Under the pieces are notes generated by a model. That model searched no databases. It saw only the letters and a list, made by a program, of their open reading frames with translations, and had not been told where the DNA came from. From the NCBI GenBank assembly GCA_031002005.1, contig JARYHS010006964.1, positions 1,674,001-1,738,000 of the forward strand: a DNA stretch of 64,000 bases. The letters run 5' to 3'. Each line of letters opens with the position of its first letter. The first letter of the stretch is position 1. The DNA comes from Vandiemenella viatica. Lineage: Eukaryota; Arthropoda; Insecta; Orthoptera; Morabidae. Below are positions 12,591 to 25,479 of this stretch, one piece after another. A program made the position numbers and the translations under genes.

Positions 12591-13400
12591 AAGCAGTTTT
12601 TTTATGAAGTTTTTGTAATTTTTTTTTCACTTTCTCTATGATTCTTAAGGTTCATTAAAAGATTCATTTGTATGTACTCTTAATTTATTGTGAAGTGTGA
12701 GGAAAATATCTTTTTTTTTCTTGGGATCTGTTTTTTTTTGTATAGTTTTTGGTAAGGTCATCTTTAATAAGCATCTAAGGATTTTAATAAAAAATGTTTT
12801 ATCTAAAATGAATCTGATCACTTATTCCGGTAAATAACTAATTTTGCGAAGGTTTTTGATTATCTCAGAAGCATTTTTAGCTGTTAAAATACATCTCATG
12901 ATCCATCTGGCGAAAAACCCAATTTGCCGAGTCTTTTTTGTAATTTATTTATACAGTCTAAATTTTTGAAGTACAGTCATTTGGACAGATGTTCTATTTA
13001 TTATTACAAATATTTTTCTAAAAAATATTATTTGAATTATATAATATGACAATATTTACTATAGTAAAAGGTATTTTTATTATTTAATTTGATGGTGAAT
13101 TAAAATATCTTGGAAATATCTAATAATGATAATGAATTTCTCGAAATATTTTAGTTGGGTAAATAATCTGAATAGGCATCATTTTATTGGAAGAATGCCA
13201 TTTTGTGCGATATTTGTGAACAAATTTTATTTAGTTTTTCTTTTTCGTCATAGTGCTTCTTTTATTCTTAACTTAATGGATCATGTGATTTATTCAGGTG
13301 AATGACTATTTTCTAGTGTAGTTTTGCGGATTTTTTACTGTCTAGGAGTCTTGAAAATTATCTTTTTTTCCAAATCGTTTCATTGCCTATTTATTAGTAA
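12591..13400 (+). pseudogene. Decayed zinc-finger repeats downstream of the array
   Basis: After the stop, finger-like fragments continue with many stops and frameshifts. Examples are the spacing of TTCATTAAAAGATTCATTTG (compare finger ends CATCAGAGGATTCAT), GTGAAGTGTGAGGAAAATAT near 12690, and ATACATCTCATGATCCATCT near 12890. The array was once longer on its 3' side and lost its tail after a new stop appeared. Confidence 0.6.
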
Positions 13401-16268
13401 CTGTTTTGTTTTTTAATTAACGATAAATTCATTAAGATGCAATTTAGTTTCCTTCGCTAATCTTGCTGAATTACCATTTTATACTTTCTATTAGGTATAC
13501 CTGTTTAATTATTGTGAATCTTTTGTCAATTAAAAGAAACAAATAATTTACTTGAAATGATATTTCGATTTTATATATGTCCCAGTATTTTTGCTCTTCT
13601 ACGATCCTTTATACAAATTAATATAAGAAATGAAGTAAAAGTGTTAGCTTTTAGTCAATTTTCTTAATAGAATTATTGAAGTGGTATGCATTTTGTGGTA
13701 TATAATTTATTTTCAAATAATTATTTTGAATTATATTTTGTATAAATGAGCGAATGCCAATATAATCACTGGATATAGTGGTGTGGCTATCAGATTTCTT
13801 TCTGGTAAATGTTTGGTTCCTTCTTTGCCTGTTCATTTATTCCAAGCAGAGAATTAAATTCTATTAACTTTCCAACAATGTGTACAAATTATTTCTTTGA
13901 GCAGAATTATATAGGATTCACATTTTAATTTTTAGTAATATCAGTGCAATGGTGGTTTATTTTCAATTATTTTGTACTTTATTTAAGGAAGCAATTGAAT
14001 GAATTATCATAGTAAACATAAATTGTATTTCCCAGTTTATAACAATTCTTTGGCTACAAAGACAGCTTTAAAAGGTTAAATATTCTATATAAATTTGTTA
14101 TGAAAATATCCGCATGTAAATACATTTTGATTTCCAAGTTTAATAATTATAAGATTACAAAAACACACATAAATAGTTACATCTTGTGTACAGCTTGTTT
14201 ACAAAAATATTGTTATTAACTGATAACTTTTAATTACCGATATAGTTTTGTCACATTTGCAATATGTATTACCTGTGAGCAGATAGTAAATAAATTATCA
14301 TTGCAATGTGCTGTTTTGCACCACACTCTAGTGGTGTTGCCTTAAAGGATATCCCACTGTTTATTTGATATCCTGAGAGGTTTGTGCGATATTAAGAGTA
14401 TGAAGTGAGAATAAATATGTATGTAATGGAACTATATCAGGTGACTAGTATCCTTTTGGAAGGAAAATATAATGCTACAGAAAATTTTCTTTTATCAAAA
14501 ATACGTTGTATTAATAATCCACATATCTTATTTGAATAATTCATTTGTTTTGAAATATTTATATTCAGAGTGTTAAAACAGTACTTTTTTCAGCTTTCAA
14601 GGCTATCTAGGCATGAAATTTCTGTAACTTCTCTCCTCATCAGTCAACTATAAGGCTCTGTTGTTAGCTTTTCCATCAAGTTTTCATTTCCATGTTATCT
14701 CAAGGTAGTTTTGATGTTTGGAATTCTTTTTGAAACGTGATATGACAGGCAATGCAGAAAAATATTATGAGAACAAATATTTTCTGAAAGCAGTAGTGGC
14801 AGAACAACTTTTTGTTCTTTAAGAAAATCCAAACTATTCTCAAATATTGACAAAAAATTTTCAAGAACGTTTCAGAATATAGTTTCCAATTGACCCCTTT
14901 CTTGCGTCTGTAATTTCAAATATCTGAAATATACTATTTTTTTCCAATTTTAATACCTAACCAACTGTACATAAAAATTGAAGCTAAACCATTTGTATAT
15001 ATCCTTATTTCTATTCAGTTGTAATTCTGTTTTGTACATCTGGTATGGATACTATAGTTTATGTTCTAATTTTACTCAAATAATTTGGCATTAACAGTTT
15101 GAAAGATGAAGCGATAGGTCACACTAAGAGAATTGTAGTTTCAGGCTTCGAGTGACAGCTTATTGCTAGTGGATATCACCTTCACACTTCAGTACACTGT
15201 CATTTGAATCATCAACCTAAAACAGATTCTCTATAGACTGAACCATCAGTTGAATGTATCATCAGAAGTTTAGAGGTTTTACATTATCATCTTTAATATT
15301 TATTCTTCTTTTCTAAAAACTTTTGTTTAATTATCTTATAGGTTGCGTTTACATTGACTACGACCTTTTCGTTTTGTACTTCTCAATTTACTTGTAGCCT
15401 TTTTTTTACTATGTTTTCTTTTATCTTACATTTAATCGATTTTTAAAACTGCTCTATTACTGCTTCATACGGAGCAGTTTTTTTTCCATCTCCAGCGATC
15501 CTCAATAATTGTTTATTTCCTAATGCTTACTTTTATTTATATGCTTTGTTTATCTAACTCTTCCATTCATTCCATCCTTCTTCTGTTGATTTCCTTTCAA
15601 TACCTGAGACTCATGTATGCGATATCAAGATTTCTCTGTCAAGTGAGGTGACTTCCAACTGGTTCAGTATCATTCAAATTTCCCTTCGTTGTTACTTATT
15701 TCTTCTGAGATTCATAACAAATAGATTGTTGTCAGAGTCGTTATCAGTCTTGGTATGCATTACAATTTAATACTTCGTTTCTGAGTCCCTGTTTAAGCAT
15801 TATATAATCTAGTTAATAACTACCTATATATCCATCGTACATTATATTATTTTGTTTTTCCATTATGTTGGCTCTGTTTTTTAATTCTGTTATTTTGTTG
15901 TTCCCATTAGATTTTAACATTTTTGTCACAATAGCCTATAGCTGTGTGAATTTTTTCAATCCCATAGTTTGAATTAAAAACATGGTTCGTTCGGTTTTTT
16001 TTTCTATAGAATTAATCATCTGAGCTCTGTTTCTATACATTTCTTCGATACTATTTTTCACCGAGTTTGTGGCAACGTTGTTTGCCAAAACAATTGTACG
16101 CCATCGCTTAAAGTAAAACAATTTTACCATTCCACGTTCTTACACGTTGAGTATGGAAAGTAAAGCCCTCTTTTTGTCTGATTAATCACAACTAATTCAA
16201 ACAGTAGGGGATCCAGGATTTTGGTTTGGGAGGGGTTTGAGCCAATTTTAATATGAAGGGACTGGAGC

Positions 16269-16274
<6 letters not shown>
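13401..16274. other. Anonymous AT-rich DNA
   Basis: Long AT-rich stretch with no ORF above ~64 codons that looks coding, no terminal repeats noticed, and no RNA gene recognised. Confidence 0.6.

Positions 16275-16322
<48 letters not shown>
16275..16322. repeat. Poly-T tract (~48 bp)
   Basis: An uninterrupted run of T on the plus strand. It could be the poly-A tail of a minus-strand retroposed sequence, but I did not recognise a body next to it. Confidence 0.9.
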
Positions 16323-16323
<1 letters not shown>

Positions 16324-16663
16324 TGGCGACTTGAGTGGATTTCGTTTGGGTGGAGGCTTGAGTCAGGTAAGGGTAGGCTTTATAGTCATGCCGCCCTTAA
16401 GAGATCAGTATAGCTTAAAAAAATGTTTCCAAAATTATGATGTCGAGGGTGGAACTAGATACTCTCAGCAGATCTGCCGTTTTCTGGGATTATACCGAGC
16501 TTGATGTTTGGAATGTGAAATAAGTTAATGCTTTTATATTTAGAAAAAAATCTAATGATTAACTAAGGTGATACATGAATCTCCTACCAAGAAGCTGTGT
16601 GATATCCCTCCATACACTGGTGTGTCGCTTGGAAGACACAGCAGTAACTATTTCTTTTAGAAT

Positions 16664-16822
16664 GTTGTCATATAGCTTTCTTCTTCTATCATCAGTCCCA
16701 TATGAATCGTGTTTTGACCTATAGTAACATCGATCTTAGTATGTTGTCATATAGCTTTCTTTATCTATCATCAGTCCAATATGAATCGTGTTTTGACCTA
16801 TAGTAACATCGATCATAGCAAT
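16664..16822. repeat. 79-bp tandem duplication
   Basis: GTTGTCATATAGCTTTCTTC at 16664 recurs at 16743 with two to four mismatches over the whole 79-bp unit. The block CCTATAGTAACATCG appears a third time near 19631, so the unit may derive from a dispersed repeat. Confidence 0.85.
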
Positions 16823-18946
16823 CCAGCTTGCAATTTACAGTCAAGGAACCTGTTACTTTACACTTTGACGAGAAGGAATAACACAGTGTCAGAAATATTT
16901 GAAATTGACAGCTGTCATACTCTCTGCGACGGAAGCTACAAATATTGTTTGACAGTTGGTTATGCCGGTACATGGAGTTCAGATCTGACAAGCGTAGCGG
17001 AGAGAGAGAGCCTGCCTGGGCGGGAGTTCCCTTTTGCTTGGTGTCGCTTAATTCGAACTTCGGCTAGCAATCAAATTCCTTCTCTTATGTTTCAGCTTCA
17101 TTTAACCGTTCTCCTTGCTCTTACCAATGTGTGTGTTGACTTGAACAACATAATAAGCACTGGACACAGTTTAGGTAGGTGTGAAATATTTGTTTGTTAA
17201 TGATCGCCAAAATGAAATACTTTACTGAAGAGGTTGTAAAAGTAAGACGTAGAGTAGGGAAGTTTGAAAGTTTAAATATGTGAGCTCATACTAATAATTT
17301 CCTGTTCACCAGACATAGCATTTAGTCATTCCACCTTACTATTAGCTGTTTAATATTAAATAAAGGTGAGAGTAATTTAGAATATCAAGGCAGTTCAGCG
17401 GCTGGATTCTTTGAGCACTTGATGGCTTTTTACATTGTCGAATATCGCTCTTGTGTTTTTCATTTGTGAGGGATTAAAATAAACTATGAGGGGAGGAGAT
17501 GAAGAATGTACCCTAAACACTGAAGGATTTTAAATTCAAAATTCGTGTAGTTCAAAAGTAGGTACCACGTTGAATACCAATCGGTAGAAGGGAATAATGA
17601 TTTTATTTTTCATCTATGCCTTTAGAAATAAATATTAAGGAAGAACAGCCTAGGTGGAGCTAACGACAGTGTGTGTGGAGTACTCCGCTTAGTGGAAGTA
17701 TAGCATGAAATTGAGAAAACTAAAGCGTTTAATATGTGATGTGTAGATGTCGAAAGCTAAGTCGACAGATCAGTTACGAAAGAAAGGTTTTTTTTTTTGT
17801 TGTAGCGAAATTTTTGATGGATACTCACACGATAGATCGAGTCTTAATCAGTGGCAACAGTGCAAATTATACAGAATATCCCCGATATAGTGTTTTAGTG
17901 GGCTGTGTGGTGAGTGGTAGGGAGGTTTAGTGACAACAGTGAGCACAAACAAAGCTCTTGTTCTTTTTATCTGTTGATACTATTAAAGGGATACTTTTTT
18001 CATCGCGTCATCGTGTCCACAACGATGGCTTCACGCTTCCGGCCTTCTCTGGATAACTAATCACGGCCAAAGATGTAAATACAAATTCAGTGTTACCCAA
18101 TAACAATTCTTTTTATTTAAGCGAGTGTGAAGAAAAACACCGGGAACGCAATGAAAAGTATGTGTTTCATTAAAATCAATATTATTAGCAGCTTTTTGTT
18201 TAGTTGTATTTGTTCGATGTAGGTTTTTTTATTCTGTCCATAGGTATGTAATATAAAAATTTTGATTTTCGAGCAGTGATATTAGCGGAGTTTTAGTTAG
18301 ATTCGACTAAAATTAATCATGAGTCAGAATTACAGCTACCATTCGCCGTTACAGCAGAAGGCATAAAGTATTTAAGTTTTTAAAAACAATATAATTTGAT
18401 TTCACTAATGCCATTACTTCAGCCACATCTAGGTAGTTCAAATTTTATTGTCTGTTTAAAGTTTATTAATGTATCTAAATCGTGGGTATTGGAAGAGAAA
18501 GATGTAGCAACCATGGAGGTTTTAATTTCCTTTGCTTACTGATACGATTATTCCATAAGCGTGCATGCAGTTCCAGATGTATCGCAAAGTGAACTAAAAC
18601 CTGAGATTAATTTTATATTGTGATACAATACGATTAAATCTTAAAATTCGGCAAAAATCAAGCGGGGGATACGGGATGAAAATAATTATAGGCGTTTTAT
18701 TGAGATGCTGAAGCAAATTTGTTAGTAAACAGATATAATCGCGAGCGTTTAATTTCATAAATTCCCTTTATACTAATTTTAAATGTTTTCTGAGAACATT
18801 ATTCACAAATAAAAAATTTAAGTTCATGTGAAACAATCTCATTATTCGACATTGTCAAACGGATTCAGGGATTGGAATAAATTACCAACACATACTGAAT
18901 AATTTACTCAAATCGCTAAATGAATATAGAGTTAAAATTAATAAAG
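16823..18946. other. No gene recognised
   Basis: Short open frames occur (for example 16781-17200), but none shows a domain, a repeat signature or a splice context that I can support. Confidence 0.5.
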
Positions 18947-19060
18947 CGGCCTCGGTAGCGTAGGGTATAGAGTGCGTACCGAAGGTCGTCGGTTCGAGTC
19001 CGGCCGAGGGCATGGGTCTTTAAGTGTCGTGTCTGTGAATATCACGTCAGTCCTGTAGTG
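18947..19060 (+). mobile_element. tRNA-derived SINE
   Basis: An A-box-like TAGCGTAGGGTA is followed about 30 bases later by a perfect B box, GGTTCGAGTCC. These are the internal RNA polymerase III promoter elements of tRNA genes. D-arm and T-arm pairings exist. The spacing is too short for an anticodon arm and the acceptor stem is imperfect, so this is a SINE head and not a functional tRNA. A short unrelated body (GTCTTTAAGTGTCGTGTCTG) follows; its 3' end is unclear. Confidence 0.7.
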
Positions 19061-19929
19061 TGTCTAATTAGCTAGAAAAAATCATATTGGAGAACCTGAA
19101 AAACACTGAGTGACATATAATTACTATGATGCTGGCTGTATGTTAATAAAATGTAGACGGGTATAAGAAAGGAGAAATATTGATGAATAAGGAAATTGGC
19201 ACCAGGAAATGCGCTCCATCGCAATTTAACTAAATTTAGTATATGTAAAGCCCAATTGATATACAATATATTTCAGTTACTTCAATATAAAGTGATCACA
19301 TATTCTATTGCTCAAAAAATGTGTAGTTTAACAGGCAAACTCAGTGCCATATTATTTTCGTAGTGAGGCTGCTACATTCAAGCATTTAACTAAAATTTTA
19401 GACATACGTTTATAAAGTCAAATAATATGATGTTTCTGTTTTTAGGAATGATGTTGTCCTTTCATACTTTTAAAAGTAATTTTCCCACAAAGTCACCGGG
19501 AAAGTGGGTTCATTTTATCTGTCGCCGCAAGCGAAAGTCATAATGCTGGAATGACAGTAGCTATGTCCCTTAATCCGTTGTAACATATTTTTCTTTTTGT
19601 AAGAGCTGATCAGATTGAACCATTTATTGGCCTATAGTAACATCGTCGGTAGTAAAACAGTTTTTAATTCGCCTTGAAGGAATCTAGTTGGTTTGAATTT
19701 GATTAAAAACGAATAAAACAGTGCTAGAAACATCTGACAGTCACAAGTGTGCTATCCCTGCATCTCACAAATGCTCTAGATTTTGAAAACCAATAACTGA
19801 TAACTAATAAGCAAGTCTTGTAAACCAACTACCCGAAAAATTCGCCTGTGAATAAATGTATTTTGATAGCGGATGCACTGTGGGATTGAAATATTAATTG
19901 TCTTAACGTCCACCCTACCTTCAAGATAT
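19061..19929. other. No gene recognised
   Basis: AT-rich DNA with no supported feature. Confidence 0.5.
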
Positions 19930-20288
19930 GGGAGCGTCCATAAGCTACGTGTTTCGGTCTAGGGAGGGAGGGGTTGGGTAGAATGCTACGCAGCGCTATG
20001 TGGGAGGGGGGTTTCCGAGCCAGGCCATTTATCTTTCCATTCATAGTATTTTTCACAGTTAGAGTGAGGTACAGAACACACATCAGCATTTCCATCATTT
20101 AATTATCTCTGTATGTAATTTACGATATTCTGACAAGACAGTACAAAATGTCTTCTGGAATCAAAACGGAAAAAAGCTACGTTCTACTTGAGGGTGTTGG
20201 TGGGATAGAGGCAAAAGTCACGTCGGGCTACGTAGGTGGAGGGAAGTTCACAGGGACCAAAATGGAGCTACGTGGTTTATTGACCCCA
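19930..20288. mobile_element. MITE with GGAGCGTCCATAA-type terminal inverted repeats
   Basis: The left end GGAGCGTCCATAAGCTACGT (19931-19950) is mirrored at 20264-20287 (GGAGCTACGTGGTTTATTGA). The interior shares CCGAGCCAGGCCA and CTTTCCATTC with a second copy at 63598-63846. No transposase is encoded, so mobilisation in trans is inferred. Confidence 0.65.
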
Positions 20289-22483
20289 CCCCCCAAATTG
20301 CTCCTCTGGCTTCCACTTATTTCCAAATATAAAAATATTTATTGCTGGAAAAGTTTTTGAGTTAAATGAAGAGCTGTAAGCAGCCAGTGATTGGTACTGT
20401 TCTTTTCTTTTAGAATCTCAGTTCGGGTATACATTCCATTTATCAGAACTGAAAAAGTGATTACTTAAAAAATAAAAAAGGGGCGCAAGCGCAACATACT
20501 CAATATGGATCACCTGGTATTCGACGTCAGCTTGGCACTTCCAGTTAATTGTCTAGAAATATCAATGATACAACAAGCGTCAAAGGCAGGGCAGCAATTT
20601 TCACTTAAAAATCTCCAACATCAGTGAATTTCCTCGTGTACTACATCTGCAATAGGATAGAACCAAGAAAGCCGAAAAGTTCATAGACCTAGGAGACTGG
20701 TTGGAACCAAGTCCCCCTGAAGGAGCAGCATTATCAAATCGAATTAATAAATTAGAACAAACATGCCAACTAATCAAGAACACCTACAACGGAAAGTGAC
20801 TCCTCCACAACAATAAAATGCAGCTCAAACAGAGTTTCTCCCACCCAACCTTCTATGTTTTAGAATGACTGACATCCTGAAATGTCTCATAGACCAAGTA
20901 GAAATTCAGGAAAGAGAGATAATGAGGAAGTAATGAGTCAAAGATGGAAATGAGTACAAAGACGACCTAATGATCTAATAAGGGGCACTATCGCTAATAT
21001 GAAAAAATCGCGGACGTGGTCTGTACTTCTGAGTACATTTTATGGACACTTCTCCAGGTTACCTCTTGAAATACGTCCACCCAGCGTATGACATTCTGAC
21101 AACTAAAGTACCATATCTCTGTGTCTAATAGAAGTGAGCAAGAATTGTGGGAGACACCTCGACACGTCACGGTGAGCCATACCCTACACTATCGGAAATG
21201 CAACGCTGTTTCCGCCGCGTGATAACAAAAAATAATAGTTGGAATACAACTTATTGTTGGTATTTACACGGAATTGATAGCGTATAATTTAATCATAGTG
21301 TAGGATCTAGAAATTTTCCGACATGGGGCAAAAATTGTGAACATTATTTTGCCATAACCATTGTTGCCCTTCGTCGCGACATAAATTGCCGTCCTTCAAA
21401 CACGATTTTTCCGCCCCCTCAAGTTGCTGTCAGGGACGAGTGACCCAGTTTGCCCACCCACCCACTGTGTATTCATATCAGTAAATGATGATTCATAAAA
21501 ATAAAAGATTAATATTTCAAAGAGGTACCAGTAAGAAGTATGATACCTCAGAATATTCTAATAGTTATATATATCTACAGAATCCAAGAACTAGCATTAG
21601 TGTTATGTTCCATTGTTTATTACCGCAGTAGTATTGTCAAAATTGGTAATCATATTTTTTGTAATTAGCTTTTTATTATTTTATTGTGGAAAAAGATCTA
21701 AAGAGTTATAAAATTTTTAAAAATTCAATCGTCTTTCAGTTTAGAAATTTTTTACTGAGTTCTGATTCAATTGGATGAATCCAATACCTCACATTATTTT
21801 CTTTTTTGGTTCCACTTTCGATAATCACAGAAGCATCAAATTTTCGTCAGCAATATTTGATGTTCCACACAGAACTGAGCTATGCGCACCGAAGCACCAC
21901 TTCGACGAAAAACTGCTCCAGCTGATTAGGGTTTCCCATTTCTTGTTTGATTTTATCTTAAATTCTTTCAGTAGAATTTCTCCGCGCTGCTAATTTTTCC
22001 ATTTAAGGTTTAAAATAAACAAAGCTTTTTCTGCCCGCCGCCGCGCACGTCGTCGCTTCGTCTGTTTTCGGTACGGCCGACTGAAGAAAATTAATCAGAA
22101 ATAGAAATATTTTGTCCCTCTCTGTATCACTACACTCCAGTGTTCAACACATAATATATAAATACATTAAATAAATAATGATCATTTAAATTTAACTATT
22201 TATTTTTTACTATGTTTATAATTATTCCCCAATTTCATATTCTTTTAATAATGCACTTTTTAGACTTTGAAATTTAACATTTTTCTATTGATCACTCACC
22301 GCAACTTTATCTTAACCTGTACTTTTGAACCATAAAATACAGTTTGAGCGTCTGATTGGTTCCATGGAATGAGGAACATTTTTTATGACTTGTGTTCATT
22401 ACATTTCATTTTACCAGGAAAAAATGAATGAAACTGATATCGGCAGTGTTTTTCTTCTCCTGTTCCAACTTCGGAACAGTAAC
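20289..22483. other. No gene recognised
   Basis: A few short open frames but no domains. A weak resemblance between about 21856-21900 and 22745-22790 could be remnants of one repeated family. Confidence 0.45.
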
Positions 22484-22665
22484 AAAATCTTCTCGGGTTT
22501 CCAGCCGGATGTTGGTGTAAAAACACGACGTTTCGACAGCTGACTCAAACAGAGACAGTCAGCTGAGAACAACTACAAGATACCTGATGAAGACAGCAGA
22601 GTCAGCTGTCGAAACGTCGTGTTTTTACACCACCATCCGGCGGGACACCCGAGAAGATTTTGTTG
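22484..22665. mobile_element. Inverted-repeat (foldback) element
   Basis: Arms of about 65 bp (22484-22548 and 22600-22665) are near-perfect reverse complements, sharing CGAAACGTCGTGTTTTTACA on the right arm. They are separated by about 50 bp containing CCTGATGAAGAC. The same ordered landmarks (CTGATGAAGAC, short hairpin, GAAAC, CGTC, ACCATCCGG) occur in the terminal repeats at 45296 and 47548. The two loci therefore belong to one family of inverted-repeat elements. Confidence 0.75.
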
Positions 22666-24285
22666 CATCGATACGCCGGGAAAATCTCCACTCAGTGTTC
22701 GGAGCAGTAACCATAGAGGCATTTCACTTTCCTCTCCAGTATCCAATGTTTCACAAAGTATTGAGCTCTACGCGCCAAATCGGCGGTCCACGCGTCGGTC
22801 CAGGCGGCGGTCAACTCAACAGTAGTGGCAGCCGCGCTTCGACCGCTGCACGGCGGAAAGACACCTCGTCTGTTTTAGGACTTAGAGTTTTAGTCATAAA
22901 CTAATTTAGTTATTTTCGTAAATTGTTCACCATTCCCCTGGTAATTTATTCTATTCCGTTATTCGGACCCACAAAATAAATTTTTCCCGTTCCCTTAAGC
23001 CTAAATTCGAGTAACAGCTTGGGGCTACGTTAATCTCTTCTTTTCAATACATTCTCCCAAAACTACATCATTCACTTTTTTCAATGAGGCGCTGATGTCA
23101 ATAGTAAAATAATTAAATAATTTGGTTCCCTGTGTCGGATTAAGCTACAAAAATTTGTTTCCCTTGATTCCCAACAGAAGTGTACTTAAGCTCATCACAA
23201 TTAACGAGACAATTTTTTGTTGTTATGAAACGAATCACAAAACTAAACCTGTGACAGATTAGTGTGAAAAATTATAGAATGAAAATCATAGTAATCATTG
23301 AAGTAAGTGTATTGGTAATAGGGAAGAGCTGTTCGGAGATAGGTCGCGTGGATTACATATGTAGTCCACTCAAGCCATTTCTAATGGGATTTTTCAGAGC
23401 GCGGCTAAAGCAGGGTTAAGAAGCAAGACGAGGTGTGTCGTGAGCCAGAGACAGGAATGCGCCGCGCGATGTAACAACTGAAGAGCTGGCCTGGCGCGTG
23501 GTCCGTTTGTACTAGATACCACGCAACACTCCAAGAATCTAATCTGAGGAAGTTTCGAGAGAAAACGAAATATACCAGTAAGAATATGATAATTGACTTA
23601 TTTTTTTGGATCATAACAGCAGGTAAAAAAATTAAAGAGAATGGTTAATCGTTATTGGTTTTTATTATTATACTTTCCTTAAATCTTTTCAGGAACAATA
23701 AAAAATTCCTTTCTGAACTCAATAACTTAGCTCTCCTATTCGCCTTTAGGCTAGTATTCTTACCCCTTCCTCCATCACTACCGACCCTTGTGCCCCCACA
23801 CCAACATTCCAGAGTTCAGATGGTTTTATGCTGTTCCATGGCAACAGATGTATCCTGGCGGTATTCATGCCTATATTCGTCATCTCTGACGGGTGTTTAA
23901 ACGAATTATTAAATAATGTATAGTTTATAACAGTCTATGTCTGCAGCTAATAAATGCCCCTAAAATGCACAGCCGCACCGTACATATTATCTTTGGAATT
24001 AATAATGGACCTGGACCAAACCCTCGTCTCTTGCTCCATCTTATTTTTGGATGGTGAACGCGTAGAAACTGACAGCAAAGCTAAGCCTGAATCCCTCTTA
24101 GTTTGCTGGATGGAACTAGATTTCCGCGCCCTGTAATCAAATTTATAGTGTGAGACACATTCCTATCCCTTATTAACTTCCAGTATATCATCACTTTTAC
24201 CCGAAAACATGAAAAATATAAACGCTGGACCGTCTCAATAACTGGTTAACGCTTTTAGCAGACATGATAATTTCATAGATTGACG
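22666..24285. other. No gene recognised
   Basis: GC-richer segment up to about 22890, then AT-rich DNA to the assembly gap. No supported gene. Confidence 0.5.
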
Positions 24286-25285
24286 NNNNNNNNNNNNNNN
24301 NNNNNNNNNNNNNNNNNNNNNNNNNNNNNNNNNNNNNNNNNNNNNNNNNNNNNNNNNNNNNNNNNNNNNNNNNNNNNNNNNNNNNNNNNNNNNNNNNNNN
24401 NNNNNNNNNNNNNNNNNNNNNNNNNNNNNNNNNNNNNNNNNNNNNNNNNNNNNNNNNNNNNNNNNNNNNNNNNNNNNNNNNNNNNNNNNNNNNNNNNNNN
24501 NNNNNNNNNNNNNNNNNNNNNNNNNNNNNNNNNNNNNNNNNNNNNNNNNNNNNNNNNNNNNNNNNNNNNNNNNNNNNNNNNNNNNNNNNNNNNNNNNNNN
24601 NNNNNNNNNNNNNNNNNNNNNNNNNNNNNNNNNNNNNNNNNNNNNNNNNNNNNNNNNNNNNNNNNNNNNNNNNNNNNNNNNNNNNNNNNNNNNNNNNNNN
24701 NNNNNNNNNNNNNNNNNNNNNNNNNNNNNNNNNNNNNNNNNNNNNNNNNNNNNNNNNNNNNNNNNNNNNNNNNNNNNNNNNNNNNNNNNNNNNNNNNNNN
24801 NNNNNNNNNNNNNNNNNNNNNNNNNNNNNNNNNNNNNNNNNNNNNNNNNNNNNNNNNNNNNNNNNNNNNNNNNNNNNNNNNNNNNNNNNNNNNNNNNNNN
24901 NNNNNNNNNNNNNNNNNNNNNNNNNNNNNNNNNNNNNNNNNNNNNNNNNNNNNNNNNNNNNNNNNNNNNNNNNNNNNNNNNNNNNNNNNNNNNNNNNNNN
25001 NNNNNNNNNNNNNNNNNNNNNNNNNNNNNNNNNNNNNNNNNNNNNNNNNNNNNNNNNNNNNNNNNNNNNNNNNNNNNNNNNNNNNNNNNNNNNNNNNNNN
25101 NNNNNNNNNNNNNNNNNNNNNNNNNNNNNNNNNNNNNNNNNNNNNNNNNNNNNNNNNNNNNNNNNNNNNNNNNNNNNNNNNNNNNNNNNNNNNNNNNNNN
25201 NNNNNNNNNNNNNNNNNNNNNNNNNNNNNNNNNNNNNNNNNNNNNNNNNNNNNNNNNNNNNNNNNNNNNNNNNNNNNNNNNNNNN
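24286..25285. other. Assembly gap, 1000 N
   Basis: A run of exactly 1000 unknown bases, a conventional scaffold spacer. Upstream exons of the zinc-finger gene starting at 25424 could lie in it. Confidence 0.99.
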
Positions 25286-25423
25286 TTCTTTTTTTAAATG
25301 GATGAATACATTGCCCTTTCAATGTTGATGATAGTGTTTTTTTAATTTTTAAATTATCTTCTATAGTTTTATTTCTTAACCCTGAATTTATCTGATATTA
25401 ATTAGTATTTTACTTTTATGCAG

Positions 25424-25479
25424 AATATGCTGCAAGACGCTGAACAAGAGGATTCAGTATCCATTCCTATTCCAGATAG
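25424..25479 (+). CDS. C2H2 zinc-finger gene, internal exon a
   Basis: A 56-bp exon bounded by TTTTATGCAG and GTAAGG. It encodes an acidic linker, NMLQDAEQEDSVSIPIPD, and ends with two bases (AG) of a split codon. The next acceptor at 26458 supplies the third base, giving R, and keeps the frame. Small acidic linker exons are common between an N-terminal domain and a finger array. The N-terminal exons are not visible and may be in the gap. Confidence 0.6.

Noticed and set aside
16781..17200. 139-codon ORF as a gene
   Set aside because: No domain, no splice context, and it begins within a local 79-bp duplication. Likely chance.
18947..19015. tRNA gene
   Set aside because: A and B boxes and two arms are present, but there is no room for an anticodon arm and the acceptor stem is imperfect. 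Called a SINE head instead.
21856..22890. Pair of short LTRs
   Set aside because: Two segments look faintly alike (around 21856 and 22745), but similarity is patchy and no TG..CA ends or duplication could be placed.
24273..25322. Long ORFs spanning 24273-25322
   Set aside because: They consist of N bases only.
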